Assembly (NCBI GenBank): GCA_040954595.2
Contig: CM082593.2
Location: 3,782,001 to 3,846,000 of the forward strand
DNA length: 64,000 nucleotides
Direction of reading: 5' to 3'
DNA from: Balanoglossus misakiensis
Lineage: Eukaryota; Hemichordata
Shown here one piece after another: positions 36,625-50,989 of this stretch (positions within the stretch are counted from its first letter, which is position 1; each line of letters opens with the position of its first letter). A program made the translations under genes and the position numbers. Under the pieces are notes generated by a model, which saw only the letters and a program-made list of their open reading frames with translations, was not told the DNA's origin and did no database searches.

Positions 36625-38271
36625 CCGTCACTTAATTACCGCGACCACGGTATTCATTATAAATGACAAATACAACATACACAAGATGATAAATGCTTAT
36701 TTACGCTTCACGGCGCAGATAAGCCACCCCTTTTGCTCACGGCTTGGGTGGATGTGTGTATTTTTCGACCTTACAAACGAGTGCATGCATGTGTGTCATG
36801 AAATTTGACAAATTTAGCATTATAATTTTTTCAAATTTTCGCAGAAATGCCAGACAGTCGTAAATGTAAGGTAAAAAGGAAGATGCAAAATCACACCATT
36901 TAAAGAATTTATAGAGAAACTGATTAATAGAAGTAGAATATTACCAAATGTGTCAAAAAGTCGATTCCGTTTCGTTCACAATGTTCAGTGGCACTTATCC
37001 ACGGGAGAGCTGCCATCACACACAAAAACTAACATCACGTATGAAACACAAATATTAAATATACTGGAAAATATGATGACCTTTTTCCATGAGAGTAGCG
37101 TAAAATGGAATTAACTTATTTTTTTACTTTATTTGTATGCGGAGGGTTTATTTTATTCCCCAGCAATCTTAACCCATTTCAGTGTTTGCGATTTATTATT
37201 GCATTATTTAAATCCAACTTCAATATGATTACTGAAACACACCAGGAGAACATATCTGAATATTATAGATCTTGACAGACTCGGGTATAGGTTACGACAT
37301 CAACCTTCAACTCCAGGCATCAACGCTAACTTCAAAATAGCTGACAGGTGCTCGGAAAATGCTTTGCGCGATCACGCATGGCTTGGATTGAGGTTTGTTT
37401 GTTTGTCTGCAAAGCGTCTTCTTTTCTCCCGGTCCACTCGTTCGAAAAGGCATCGTTATGACAACGCTGTCGGAGCGCATCTATTTCTCGCCGACGTTCC
37501 AGATCGCGTTGATGCATGTGCGTTTCTACTTAATTTTCCGCAAAAACACTTTTAATCGAGATTCAACAATTCGTCCATATTTAATATTTTATCACGGCTC
37601 TACGCGTCTGTGCACTAACACATGGGAGACGGTTTGTCGTTCAGCGTGATCTGAACTGAGATGGACTGCACTCATTCTGTTATTTCTGGTGCGTTTTCGC
37701 TATGGAAGTGAAATCGACAAGTTCTTGACAAGTATGCGTTCATTTCTCATGGTCGCGTGCGAGGGACGCCAGAAACGTTAACTGACACAATCATGTAAGC
37801 TGTTTCACAATGTCTGCAATGATAAATTTTTCTGGACCATGTAATTGCGAAATTCATTCTCGATACCTTACAATCTAAAATGTAAATGTGCGATGCTTTT
37901 GTCGATTTCTCAACTCTCACATTCGAACAATCTATTAGCTTTTAATGAATTGCAGTTGTTGGACTTGATCACCTTACGAGGTCAAAGAATCGGCGCCAGC
38001 ATTCAGGAATTTGGCTCCGTTATTGCTAGAGGTCGAGTCTCTTTATAAAGTTTACAAAAGGTTACGTCCAGGGTTCAGTGAAGACAGAGTGTGAGTACAG
38101 CATAACTGAAGTTAGCTATCGCAAAATATTAAAAACAAATATTGTCCAAAGGGAAGCTATTTCAAAACAGGCTTTGTCAATAATGTTATCTCGCGTTGTT
38201 TCTCCGCCTCCTAAATCGTGTCCTATTTTGTGACATACGTGGTATGTTAAGATCTGTTACTATAGGAACGA

Positions 38272-38334
38272 CCCACTTAAAGGCCCGTGAGGTAAAAAAA
38301 ATGAGATTTGGAGCTGATGTGGGCCTTTAATGGG
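38272..38334. repeat. 63-bp hairpin element with TTAAAGGCCC arms
   Basis: Left arm CCCACTTAAAGGCCC and right arm GGGCCTTTAATGGG are near-perfect inverted repeats around a 34-bp loop. It could be a tiny MITE or solo palindromic remnant. Its arms share TTAAAGG with the 129-bp MITE but not the rest. Confidence 0.6.
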
Positions 38335-39677
38335 TAACGAGTCTACTGAGCTGAGCTTCAGTGTCATTGGACTCTGAAGCCACCGACACTCAGCTCTTTC
38401 GCTCTCGCATTCATTCAGTTGAATGCGACAGAATAAAAATGCAAACAATGGCTGTGCGCGCCGCTATTATGGATGGTAATTTTATAATTCACCATAAAAA
38501 CATAGAGCGAGTACAATGTCATCATGCGCGCGTGATTTCATTATTAATTCATGGGAACCGGTGCGGTTATTGTGCCGAGTGCCAAACGCGAATCGAATCA
38601 TTTCGACTGAAACGATGACGTTTAGAGAAAAGACCTGGCATATGCACTTATAAACAGACGTGTAAAACTTTATTATTTAATTTCTGTGTTCCGCCTACGA
38701 TAGCGCTAATATGGAAAATGCGTATTTTACCGCAGGAAGTGAGTAATTTCAAGCAGATTTTCACGGTTTCCGGAAGTAGGCACTGCGGCAGTATCCGGTT
38801 GTAGACACCGAGTCAAATAAAATCTGACATGAAAAGACTCGCATCGAATTTTTCATGTCTGTCTATGTAAATCGCCGGTAACTCGTCTATTCGCAAACGA
38901 GATGTCGATATTTAAGAATGCTCGCGTAGATGTATTCCATACGCGGGTCATAAGTATGATCTATAGCATCTGTCACTCAACCACACGGTACAGTCCGTAT
39001 AACCAGTCGTGTTATAATGTTATTCGTGACATCTGTAGAGATGGTGCTTCAGTCTTCGCATAAATATGAACGACTTACGTGAATTTAAGAGGCTGTGTTT
39101 GTCGTAATTATGCAAACAATGCCAACGTCAAAAACATATCGGAATATGTGCAGGTTTTATTGTTTAATAAATGCGGTTAGAAGGCGAATATGAGGGTTGT
39201 GTAGTCAAATTAGCGGCCAGCCCTTCATTTTCCAGAATATAATGGTTACTAAAGTGGGGCGATAATTAGAACATCATAAACATCGATTGGTCACGGTTGA
39301 TAACGATATTGCACATTGTGCCATAAAAGTAATCTAGTGGTAATATAAGACTCTGAAAACGCATTTTTATCACCTTTTCCGTCTTGAATATTTCATGAGG
39401 GTGAAAATTTTGTCTTTCCATCTATAGTCTCCCTAATGCGCTTATTATCATCACCATAATACCCTAGCAGCAATTCCTTTCATCACTGACTACGAACCCA
39501 ACAACACACAACGTAAAATTGATAATTCGAAAAGTCATTGTTTAATTTGTTCGCACTCTTTTGGGTATTAATTGCGGTACCTACAAGTTAGTATATAAAT
39601 TGAATGTTGGTCGTGGAGCATTCTATGTTTTATGCGTCAGTATCTATTTGTTGTGGTTAAGATAGACATACATAAAA

Positions 39678-39704
39678 CATACATACATACATACATACAT
39701 ACAT
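39678..39704. repeat. (CATA)n microsatellite
   Basis: About seven perfect ACAT/CATA units. Confidence 0.95.
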
Positions 39705-40913
39705 TTACTAAAACCTTGTATAAATATGTCAACATTTTTAGATCATTTACAAAGAGTTTTTCAATCGAGTGATAAAATGCTGAAATTTCATTGATGTGAA
39801 GCTTGTTTTTCTTTGGAGGTGTTTGCTATACTATCAACCCAGGAAACGAAAACTCTTTTGACTTGAGCATTATTCCATTCAAAACCAATATAGAGAAAGC
39901 GTACACCGTCTTTGTTCAGGCAAACGAAATCACACTTTAATTCAATTAGTGAGCGCCATTTTATCCCGAGAATGAAGAGTTTGCAAGCAAAGAGAATACC
40001 TAAACTAATCTGCGCGTTTATAAAATTCGTATTTCTAAAATTCCCTGCGTTTGCCACTTTCATATTAGGACCGCAAATTGAATTATTTAATTTGTGTAAT
40101 TCGATATAGATGATGTGTCTGTTGTCCTTTGGAGTTGTGTGACAGCTCATACTTGAAAGCGAGCTGACTTTCGTGATGTTTCCGCTGGCTGAAATTGAGT
40201 TAATTTGGCGTTTGTCGAACTTATGCTGCGGACTTACGGTGCAGATGTCTTGGCGATTTGATAGCATTTCCCGCTTAAGTGAATAAACCTGGACCGCCGT
40301 CACGGATTCGTGCCAGCGATAGCGTCGCGATGAGTGTATGAGTTCTGAGTATGAATGGAAGCGGCCATAACTAAGATCTAGCTGGTGATATCATATCTAG
40401 CGGAAATGACAATATTGGTAATTTCGTCTTACTTGCCAGTCCTTTATAGAGAAGATGCCACCGGTACGGTGTAATCACTTAACATACACGTTGATCAATG
40501 GTTGCCTCTAGCATAGAAATATCTCAAAAATATCCATCTTTATATTCCTTATAATTACACAACAACAATATACCGCATCGCGTGATTATTATGATAGAGA
40601 TACATGGTATCTTCATTGCAATGTAATTGGCGTGCCTTTCCACATAGCCATGCTAGATATCTGAGCAAATTATGGAAAAATTGAATTTTTGCACAATATA
40701 TAGAACAATGAATTAACGTCTGACATGATATTAAAATGTCTACATATTGCCAATCTCATTTATCTTATGTTAAGTGCTCTTAAATGGCAATATTTTTATA
40801 TTTATGACAATCTTTTATGAATATTGCCAATGACATGTTTGGACACAGAATTGTGACGTAGAAGTAACGTGGTTGATGCCCTAGCATTTTCCGTGAGTCT
40901 AAATTGCACTAAA

Positions 40914-40960
40914 CCAACCAACCAGTCAGTCAGTCAATCAATAAATCAATCAATCAATCG
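40914..40960. repeat. Mixed AACC/CAGT/AATC tetranucleotide tract
   Basis: Runs of AACC, CAGT and AATC follow each other, apparently by point-mutation drift of one array. Confidence 0.9.
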
Positions 40961-42469
40961 AACACCCGGGCCGCCTATATCAGTCATTAAGAAATTCCTT
41001 GGTGAGTTTGGGATAGTCAGCTGAGAAAATTGAATCATTATTGAACTCAAGCTTACAGAAAAATATGTACCACAAACTTGTCGTTTCCAACACATATCTC
41101 GCCTGCCAATCATCCGACCAGCAGTCAACCATTAATCCGTTTAAGTCTACAACTCCGTAAAAATTGCTTCCGCACAAAGTATAACCCATGGTTGACTCTT
41201 TAGTGGTTTCATGAAACGCACAAAATTATAAGCAGTTTTCTTCCTCAAGTGCATTGTGTATTTGTAAACTAAGGAAGTCCAACGGAATACTTTTGAAGCA
41301 AAGTCACAAGTGATTTCGTAAAATGGGCTAATAATGCCTAAACTGAGGGTAACACAAAATAGGGCAACGTGACATAGATGTCTGTGACGTATGCATGAGC
41401 AAGCAATCTCCACTCGGGAGAAACAGCTGAACAGGGATAGATGGGAAAGCGATAATTTATCAAGAACGAAATTCTACGTTCTTGTCACCAACTCGCTCGA
41501 AAGTAGCCAAAATGGCGACTAAAAGGCAAGGAGAGAACGAATCACTGCTTTAGTGCGCGATATTATTAGACGACATGTTTACAAAGCAGCATGAAATTAT
41601 TCGACTTTTCATATTTTCATAAGAAATATGGCACGGCTTATGCATTTCCTGCTCCATCTCGCCAGCCTTTGTTGTGAGTAATCTCGGAATTGTCTTGGAG
41701 AATTTAACCCCGTGACCTCGATTAAAGGGTACTGTCAGAATGACCCTGTTACGAAGTGACAGGAGTAAGACCCACAGAAGATTTGATTTTGCCGTAAAAT
41801 GGAATGTTTGACCTTCTTCTGTGACCTCGCGTGTGGCGTCCGCTGAGATAGATCAGAAGTGTTCTGTCGGGGTGGCGTCGCCTGTCAGTGTTCGTCATTT
41901 GCAACTGCGCTCTTTGCTGGAACGTTTATTTAATATTTTATCTCTCAAGATGTCAATTTCATTTCTGACAGAAGTCGCGGCAATTGATAACGGGACAGCG
42001 GTCGTCAAGCCTACAGCTTTAGCGCAGGCAGCTCTGAATCCGTCGGTTTGGTTGACGGCAAACGATCACTATACACCCTGCTGAAAAAACCACGGGTGTT
42101 TTACCACACAATCTTGGCATTTTGCGAACTACTCGAGTTATAAACACTCCGAAGTACATGTATGACGTCTCAATATGATGAAAAGAGTAATTTAGTAATA
42201 TGTTAGATAGAAGCGATGAATTTTGATCTTAATGATACTTGATAGCAGTTGATCTCTCCGTTCAATTAATTGATTACAGCCTCCCGATTAAGAGAATGGG
42301 AACGCAGTGTCATCGGGTGACTGTCAGTTCAACGTTTGCTTTTGTATGTCACGTTTTGAGAAGACAGGTAGGTTCTCCATCGACTGACAAACAGACAAGC
42401 GGGACTTGGAGCAGCCAGAGAGAAGGGGGAGAGGGGGGCATATGATAAAGAAACAAACATGTACAACAT

Positions 42470-42905
42470 GCGGAGATCGGTTAACAAACAGACAGTCACG
42501 TATTACATGTACCTCAAATTCAGTTCCACAGTGACACGGAGACGCGCTCCCTCAGGACGGCTCCCAAATTCCACGCGACGTCCTCGAAAACATCCACCAC
42601 GACTTCACAAGTCTCTTCGGCAGTGTCAATCCTCAGCTACCACAGTAGACAGGCAAACTCCGTACGGTGGGCTCCAAAAACCCCTCCAAGGCGACGGCAC
42701 AGCTACCAGACCAGAATCACAGAATCAAAAGGAGCCACACGACAACGTGGCACTGGGTGGCTTTTACACGACCAAAAACTAACACCTGGTCACGCTAATA
42801 TGTTAAATAAAGAAATCAACATAGGTGCACCTGGCCAAACAAACAAAACAAATAAGAAACTTCATCACAATGAGTTAACGTCAAACTTGAATAAAAAATA
42901 AAATA
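42470..42905 (+). pseudogene. Possible retrocopy or transposon fragment, unidentified
   Basis: Base composition here is GC-richer and codon-like in all three plus frames (open frames 42459-42782 and 42623-42901). It is followed by AATAAA near 42806 and an A-rich stretch, AATAAAAAATAAAAT, at the end. That order (coding-like block, poly(A) signal, A-rich tail) is what a processed copy would show. Stops and frame ambiguity argue against an active gene, and I do not recognise the source protein. Confidence 0.15.
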
Positions 42906-44695
42906 TTGGTAAACTCATAGTTATGGCATTTTTAAAAATCTACATTGTGGAAAGCTCCGATGTTCGCTGTGACTTGTGGCCAAATTAAAATTACATGTAC
43001 ATGTGCATATGATTGCATGTAACAAACGTATTAATAATAAATAGTAACACAAGTTTACTTGTCATTTGAGGTAATTCTCTAAGCGCTGATTACTGTAGCG
43101 TTCCATATTAATGCCGGTAAAGCAGAGTGTCAAAGGCACCACTGTAAGCCCCTTGTCACACATGTTTTACACGAAAATGCATTGGCAGCCATATCTTATA
43201 ATATCAACCTAATTGACAGGCTATTAAATTGATATTAAAATAAATCTCCCATATAGAAATTTTGAAAATTGGTTTTGGGGATATGCTGTAATTGACAATA
43301 TTTTTGTTGGCGTCTCTGATGAAATTTTCACAAACATAATAGCGAATTAAGGGAGCGAAAGTCTCTTTGCTGTGAACTTTTGACTCGCGACTTTCTGCTA
43401 GATGAAATATGGTCGCAGCATGACTTTCTAATCAGGGAAGGGACAAGTTTCTGGTGAAATGCGCTTTATGGCTCCCCTAGCTTGCCACTCAGTTTTGTCA
43501 TCGGAGAGGAAATCGCAGGTGTGATGCTGTCCGCTGGCTATATTGTCAATGATTGTAAATAATCAACAGAAAACTGCTGCCATCGTTCAGAGAACGTCGA
43601 CCCTTGAATTGGTTTATTATTCAGTTAATAAAAACATCCAAATAAAGTGTTCTGATTTTATTGGATTCGCCGTTTAGTTCGTTTATAAATTTCACCGCAA
43701 TAAAGCGTTACGCACACGCAGGTACTGGGTTTATTGGCCGGATAACGGAAGAAGATTTGCGCAAAGGGTTGGGAGGTTTTCGTACTTTGAAATATTGATT
43801 CTGCGACTCGTATCTCGGCGGATGACTGCGAGGATCGGATTTTAACACTTCAGGGGAGAAGAAACCTTTGACGTTGTTATTTTTTCTCCGATAACAGAAC
43901 ACAGAATCCAGATTGCATTTCGGCGTCAATATTCACACGTCTTAAAAACGGCCACCTTCTTATGATTTCTTATAAGATTTGAGTGCATTCGTATAATCCG
44001 ATATTGGACATTTAGTCTTAATATTTAATATCAGAATTAAGATTGCGAGTTTGCTGGTGGGGCAACGCGTTCTCCTTCGCAAGCCTTGCAGTGGAGATAA
44101 CTGATTCCCCGAAGAATCATAAAATCCTTTGTTGAAAAATTCATAAGTGTCTCAGTGTTTCATAACATTCGGATAGTTTTCAACACCTTCCTGAAGACGT
44201 TTTCCCCTGGGAGGCGCTGAGAAGATTCACGAGATTACTGGAACATGACGACATAACTATTTCTCAAAAGACAGAGACAAAAATCATAATTCAAAATATT
44301 GCTTTGCGATGAAATACACCCACGTCGTGTGACCGTTCAAGATATCTGGACGAAAATATGTAAAACAAGCCTTCTCATAAACATGTATAATTGAATAGCA
44401 ATATTTGTCAATGTTTAGCAGCGCACATGGAACAGTTCTGAAAAATCCATAAAAGTAATTCGAAGACAAATACATTTCCTCTCCAATGACGCGTTATGAA
44501 TCACCTGTTAGAGATTTTATGCCAAATTATAACCCCATAAATTAATTAAAAGTGACACTTTTACGTGATTCTCAAGGGTCCTTATAGATGCCGTTACATA
44601 ATATGTGTCTGGGCATTTGAAAGTGATATACAAGAGAAATCATGTTTTTGCATTATTGATTCAAGGTAACGTGACGTCACAATATGATATTTGTT

Positions 44696-44772
44696 CGAGA
44701 GAGAGAGGGAGATAGCGGAGAGAGACAGAGACAGATAGACAGACAAACAGGGACAGAAGCAGAGAGAGAGAC
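44696..44772. repeat. GA/GACA-rich low-complexity tract
   Basis: Imperfect GAGA, GACA and ACAG units. Confidence 0.9.
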
Positions 44773-46399
44773 AATGTTTTCTAGTTTAATTCAACTCATA
44801 GCGAATCCTTTAACATGGAAGACATATATATTTGTCACTTGGAGGCACGAAAAATATCTAGATGATATCACCAATCACGGAAAGGAAGTGGAATTTAAAA
44901 ATAAATGTGAGAAATCTAAATTTTTAAAAGCGCTTAACTTTCTACGAGTGAAGATTGTTGAATAAGTAAGCCATTTCAAGAAAACGGGAGAATTGAATTT
45001 AATAATTAAAGGAAAACTTTGATTGATAAAATATACATCGGAAATATCGGTGTTGATTACTTTAGCTGACGGTGGGCTCAAACGGCCTGGAAATCACGCC
45101 TGACTCTATTATCAGCGCACTGGTGCAAACTCTCACAGCAGCTGTACCCTGTCTTGGCAAGATTGATATATTACGCAGGGTGACTGCCAAACTAGCTGCA
45201 GTCAAGCAACTGGCTCAACTTTGTTTTACGCGATATTAAGCATATTGAAGGAATTAGACCTGTTTAAACGGTAGCTGCTCAGCGCTGTGTGCTCGTAACA
45301 TAGTTGCCTGAAAGCCATGTGCTATCAATGGATTCCCGCCGGCAAAGGTGAGGCTCTCGCTGCGCGGTGCATTACGTATCTTAGTGCGTTCCTCCGGGCT
45401 GAAACATGAGTATAATGCACACACTAACGCTTATGAAGAACTTCAATTATTTTTATGGACTTGTAGAGTATGAGGTACTTCCCGTGACCTCTATTGGTCG
45501 GCCTTTTTCCTTGAAAACCAATCGACAAGATGCGTCATGTTATAAATTAGGAGTAAAATTGTATATTAAAAAAATCCAACTTGTCGCTTAAGGACGTGAA
45601 ACGGAATCAGAATTTATGCCTTCCTCTGTATCAATAGTTCAGTGTTTTAATATCGAGTTAAGTTTATTAATATTACGGTATTGACGCTAATACAGCGTGT
45701 TTTTGATTGGGCCCTAGAACTACTAAGAAGACATTTGCTGTTTTACTAAACTCACGCCATATTGAATCTCTCTCAGTACAGCTTTCTAAAATTTTGGCTC
45801 CAATTAAGATATGTGCAATTTTCGCACGAGATTTGTAGAATAAAATAGGGAGCACTTAGCTCTAAGTAACCGCCATATTTGAGCATAGGTGTCCCAGGTC
45901 ACGTTGTATTCTATGCATCGTGTTTACCGGTGTTCATATACATGTACGCTTGCGTGCGAGTGATTCACGTTTGGAAAGATATGTTTTCACAGTATCCTTC
46001 TTTATAGCGCTGCTAGCACGCTCTATGTGACTAATTGTTAGCCTGGAACTCAATAAGTCAGATGACAGAGTATTATAACAACCTAACAATATTTACAACA
46101 AGGTTTCAGACTCCGTGAGACCAAGCTTCGGAAGGTGTGCACTGATTATGAGCTGAGTCCGGTTGGTGGCCATGTTTACTTCTATTTACACGACTAACAC
46201 ACGCGACAGTGATACATTCACGACAAATTACATTAAAATCCTGCTAACCAATTCAGACTTTAAAAAAAAGGAATTGTGTATTTCGCTTTTTACGGTGATG
46301 TTCGATCAACGTAGTTGGGTTTAGAAAGGCACAGCTGTGTTGCTGGAGTCTCTTCTGTTACACCGTGCGCGTCATTGGATATTTATCGAATTAGTGATT

Positions 46400-48000
46400 T
46401 TTTCATCTTACAGAAAAGCGAACCAAAACCGCGCGGAAGGAGAGAAACTGAATCGCGGGAGAGTTGACAGATAGGCTTACATACAGCAGTCACTGATTTC
46501 GCATGTATAATGGACCGCCATCACCACTCAGTGTCGGGTTGCACTTCTTGACGTAATGCAAATTTAATTTCGACTTCTTTCTTTCGCGACAGTCGAGTGC
46601 CAGCGCAACAAAAGAAAGCCTTTCAACAAAGCCAAACTGGCACGCGGCGCGCGTGGGGCGGATTCAAAAACTCGCGCAGCTATATATACGCGCGCGGTGG
46701 CTGGCTGGGCTTTGCGCGCGGGTGCTCTATCTGGCTATCCCGGCAACTTGAACCAGCGTCGCCCCGCTGCAATGATTCATGTTTGTGTCAGTGATTGATG
46801 TTGTTGAGCGAGGGGGGGGGGGGTGTTCTGAATCGGTAGACTTTGGTGGCAACAAGACCTACATTGGCACAATGACGTCAGCAAAACGAACGCACCAATT
46901 CACATTTCTTGCCGTTTTCCGCTGAGAAACATTTCAAATCTTAGATTTTACAAGAATGGCAGCGGCAAACATTCAAGAGTGGAAAATATCCCTTTCAAAT
47001 GTTGAAACTAAAGTAACCGAACCGGTCTTCATTTTTTTTCCTGCGAAACAGATGGCGACAAAGCTATATGCTATTAGCCAACAAAAAGATATTCTTGCCG
47101 GCCAATAAAGTAACTCGGACAAAATGAACCGTCAACAGCAAATTTGTGTATACATTCGGCAAGCATAAGTAATAAGCTTCGGCATATGTTCGATGAAATG
47201 ACAAAAAAGGGTGAAACTGCTCCCTCGCATTTCTGTAGAAATTTGACTTTTCGCCGCCTAGCAACTCCCATGACCAAGTATTACGTCAATACGCGTTCGG
47301 CACTGGCATGGCAACGTAGGCGACGTGGCAAAATGCGCCGTTTTGATGTGCGCCCTGGTAATACGCTCGTAGTTTAATTGGCTGGGGCCCCGAGTCCGAC
47401 CGATAAAACAGTAGTACAACTTTAAGGTGACATCTGTTCGGCTATAAGGTTTGTCATACCCTATTATTCTCTGGCTAACGTTTTCAATAAGATAATCAGA
47501 TTCAACCGATAAAGCGACCAATCAGGTGTGAAATTCTGTTGAGGACGAGGACGGCGCGTGCGCAGAATTCGACAGCGCGCCCCACGGGACTCTTATACAT
47601 GCATCGTTTGCTAGAACTGGGAAGGCAAACCGGAGCGGTGTAAACACTAGCTCTACGGTGAACCGAAATTGGAACAGATTGGTTGTAGCGTTTGTAATAA
47701 TAACAGAATAGCCGGCTTGCGATACCAAAAGGCCCAGCTCCGTGCGTACGTACGCGGGGACGGTTTCTTGTCATCAGCCAAAGCCGAGGACGAGGACGAC
47801 CGCGGCAGAAGGTAGGTGTGAACTGGATTTTTTTCCCTTCCTTTCCCCGTTCGGGTGACGGCCGTTCGTCGCTCTGCATCGCGGATCCATTTCTCCATCT
47901 CGATCACGGATGAATGGTGGAAGACAGGGCGGACGCTTCGGGTGGCAGGCTCCGACTCCAGATCAGCATATGTTACTTTAGTTGAGCTATTCAAAACGTC
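46400..48000. promoter_or_regulatory. CpG-rich patch with TATA-like box, promoter-like
   Basis: CG dinucleotides are much denser here than in the surroundings, especially 46600-46760 and 47540-47900. TATATATA at 46681-46688 is flanked by GC-rich sequence, an ATGCAAAT octamer lies at 46556-46563 and TGACGTCA at 46873-46880. An unannotated promoter or an enhancer would look like this. No downstream exon with clear coding content was found on either strand. Confidence 0.25.
46812..46823. repeat. G12 homopolymer
   Basis: Twelve consecutive G. Confidence 0.9.
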
Positions 48001-50894
48001 TTTGGTCGCAATTGAAAGGCCTGTGTTATACCAGCATAATACCGTGTATTTATTTTCTCGTTAGAAACACAGCAACACGTGCAAGAGAGTATTATCTCGA
48101 ACAAACCTCTGCGATCGATAAGGTCCAGATATATCACGTTTTTATTTCAAGTTTCCCCGTCTGACGATTTTGCTTAATATTCCATCAAAGTTAAAATCGA
48201 AGACCCGACTTTGGCTTCACCGGCCTAGGAAAGAAATAACTGAACATACGCCTTTTTGTGTTCTTTGTAACGGCGCTCTCTGTATTAGAATGGTTGTCTA
48301 TTGTCGACGCTGTTGGAAAACCATGTTAAAGGGGTTACACGACATGATCACACTCCTACTCAAAGGGCTCTATCCAAGGTCCCGTCTATTTGTCGCAACA
48401 AAGCGTCGACCCAGCCCCGTAATTACTGTGGAAGTTGCTCTTCTTGTCAGACTAGGGAATAAGTTGCCGTGGTCGTTGATATTCAAAGGAATACGCAGCC
48501 ATTGTCGGGCATTATTGACATTTTGTTGCCGAAATCGTACGCGTGAAATGTCCGCGATTTGTTTTATTGATATTTGCGTGTACCTCACTCCAACAATTAA
48601 TATCCGAGTACAGTTATATTTCGATCAGCAGCTCAGGAACCAGGGCTTTCAAAGTTGCCACTGTATCAACGCGCCCTCTTTTTGCCGTATCTTGATTTGA
48701 ATGAGCGTCATTGTTAAGAAATTATAATTAATTACTCGGCGAGTCGACACAGTGCATCTGCTCGTTTGCACGATGTACGTCCGAATGACCGGTCCGCGCC
48801 AATAACAACGTTATTGTATTTAACCTTTTTTGTCCTTTCGAACGACGATTGCGCAAGTTCGTTTAGTTCCCTTGGACCAGCAAATGACCGGCTACTCGGT
48901 GTTTGCCGACTGATGCAAGAAACGCGCGTGTCGGAAATGGAAGCCTGTGAAACCATGCAGAGACACTCACAAAAGAAAACCCGTAAAATAATTATGGTTT
49001 ATCGAGAAGGGAGTGAATTATTAAAATCGTGGCGAGGAAAAAAAAATTGCACGCAATCGGGGATGATGCTGTTTCCATGACTCCAGCGGAGGATTACTAC
49101 ATCTAACTTATTTTCTAAATTGAAAACACAGCCGCTCCCCTGGCACATAACTTTTTTACAGTTACGAGAGGGGACACTTCCGAATACAGCAACGCGCCGT
49201 GTGCTATCAAAGAGAACACTTTAATGACTGTATAACAAGACACTTTCATATTACCTCCCCGAATAATCAATATCATAAGGGCCAAACGCAAGCAACTTCA
49301 ATTAATTTTTTCTTCTCCTACGTCTGACATCACCACTTTTATCGCCATCTCTGTGCCAGGCATTATCCTGGTCGATCTGAACCATATAACATCTCATCTG
49401 AAGGCGAAATGTATATTCTGAAACATTATTGTGTGCGTGGGCTGCGACTGTGGTGAAGCTGGGAAGCGTGGAGTAATTTGTCCTAAACACCCAAGGATTA
49501 TTTTGAATCTGACATATTTCGATAGTTTGCATCATTGCTGTTACTGAATACCTCTGCGTTAATAAAATTGCAGAAAATTCAGTGAGCTGAACATGCTTTG
49601 GCGGTCAATAATGGACGAGGCGATATCATTAAACGAAACGACGATATTTCCACCGTACAGACGTCGAGAGGAACGGTTCTGAAAGGACGAGATTTTTAAG
49701 TGCTGGAAATCACGCTAATCAATTAATTTCATTGCTTGATCAGATTCTGTACAATATGCTTTTTATATTTGAATGAAAACGAAACAAATACTGTCCCGTG
49801 GCGGATGCATGGAACCAGGCGCTTGGTTGGCATATCTGGAAGCTGGTGCAATTTCATTTGCTTGGATTTTCTTCGGGGCAAGCGCGGATAAGACGCATTA
49901 GAGAACCTGGCCCTCTCGTAGCCGAATCTGAACTGGCGCGTGTACATATCCTGATTTCTGATCGGGTTAATGAAAAGCCGTCGGTGGAATTTTATTTGTA
50001 GTGTACACTCTCGGGGTTGCCATCATGTCGATTTCATGTCAATTTCACTGAGTGGCGACATATGCGCTGCATCTCGGAGTCCCCGTGTTCTCCTTCGTTG
50101 GGGGCACCTTCGCCATTTCTGCGTCTTCTGGACTACCCCAGTGCGACAGGCGAGGAAAGAGAGTTTGGGGACCTGTTTAAAGTTCAAGCGTCCCACTCAG
50201 TGCATTAAACAGCGATTGCAATCACTGAACAGATATTGCTTGATAGACCTGGCAGTGGGAAAGCTTGTGTCCTTGAGTCCCGTTGGCAGTCAGAAGTACA
50301 TTTAACTAATCGTACCAATATATCATTCCGTGTTGGCAGTTCGATAACACACGCATTGGTCTTCGCATCTAACCGTGTACGCTGCATGTACAGAATATCC
50401 AATAATATGTTTCAATGTATAAGCCACTTCATACACGTACAAAATATGTGAGGGCTCAGACAAAATAATTGTTATGATAATTTGTCGAAAGAGAACAGAA
50501 TAGCCACTGTGTGCCCCAAAAATATGGCGCTATTGGTTTTTATTGAAGCATGGTATAATTGCAATACATTGATACCACTAGTTCCATCAGCGAAGAATAC
50601 ACTACAGGAAACGATTTGACCACACGAATCTTAGTAGGACATGTCGGTAATTTCCTGATAAAGCTGTGCTTTTAAAGCATCTGGCTTTTCAGACGTGTTA
50701 GAGTCTACCGCATATGCAAGCTGAATGACATTTCCGTCGCGTGATCGGACTCGAAAACGAACGTGTCGTAGGCCTTTGTGTAAATTGCTCCGTGTTTAAA
50801 ACGATTTGGTTATTTTCGTCGCGCAGTTAATATGTGGTTCGATCTATCATTTACCGAATCAGTATTAATTGATGCTCGCATTTGATAGTTTCAA

Positions 50895-50956
<62 letters not shown>

Positions 50957-50989
50957 CCAATCTAAAGCAAGTAAGCAAGTAAGCAAGCA
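50895..50989. repeat. (AATC)n followed by (AAGT/AAGC)n
   Basis: About 16 AATC units to about 50961, then AAGT/AAGC units. Confidence 0.95.

Larger units (their letters stand above)
36035..46400. other. Gene-free stretch downstream of the receptor
   Basis: No supported exon. It holds GAT, CATA, AATC/CAGT and GA-rich microsatellites, a hairpin element at 38272-38334 and an unclear coding-like block at 42470-42905. The minus-strand frame 39788-40303 (171 codons) is the longest, but its product has no domain I recognise and no splice context. Confidence 0.6.
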
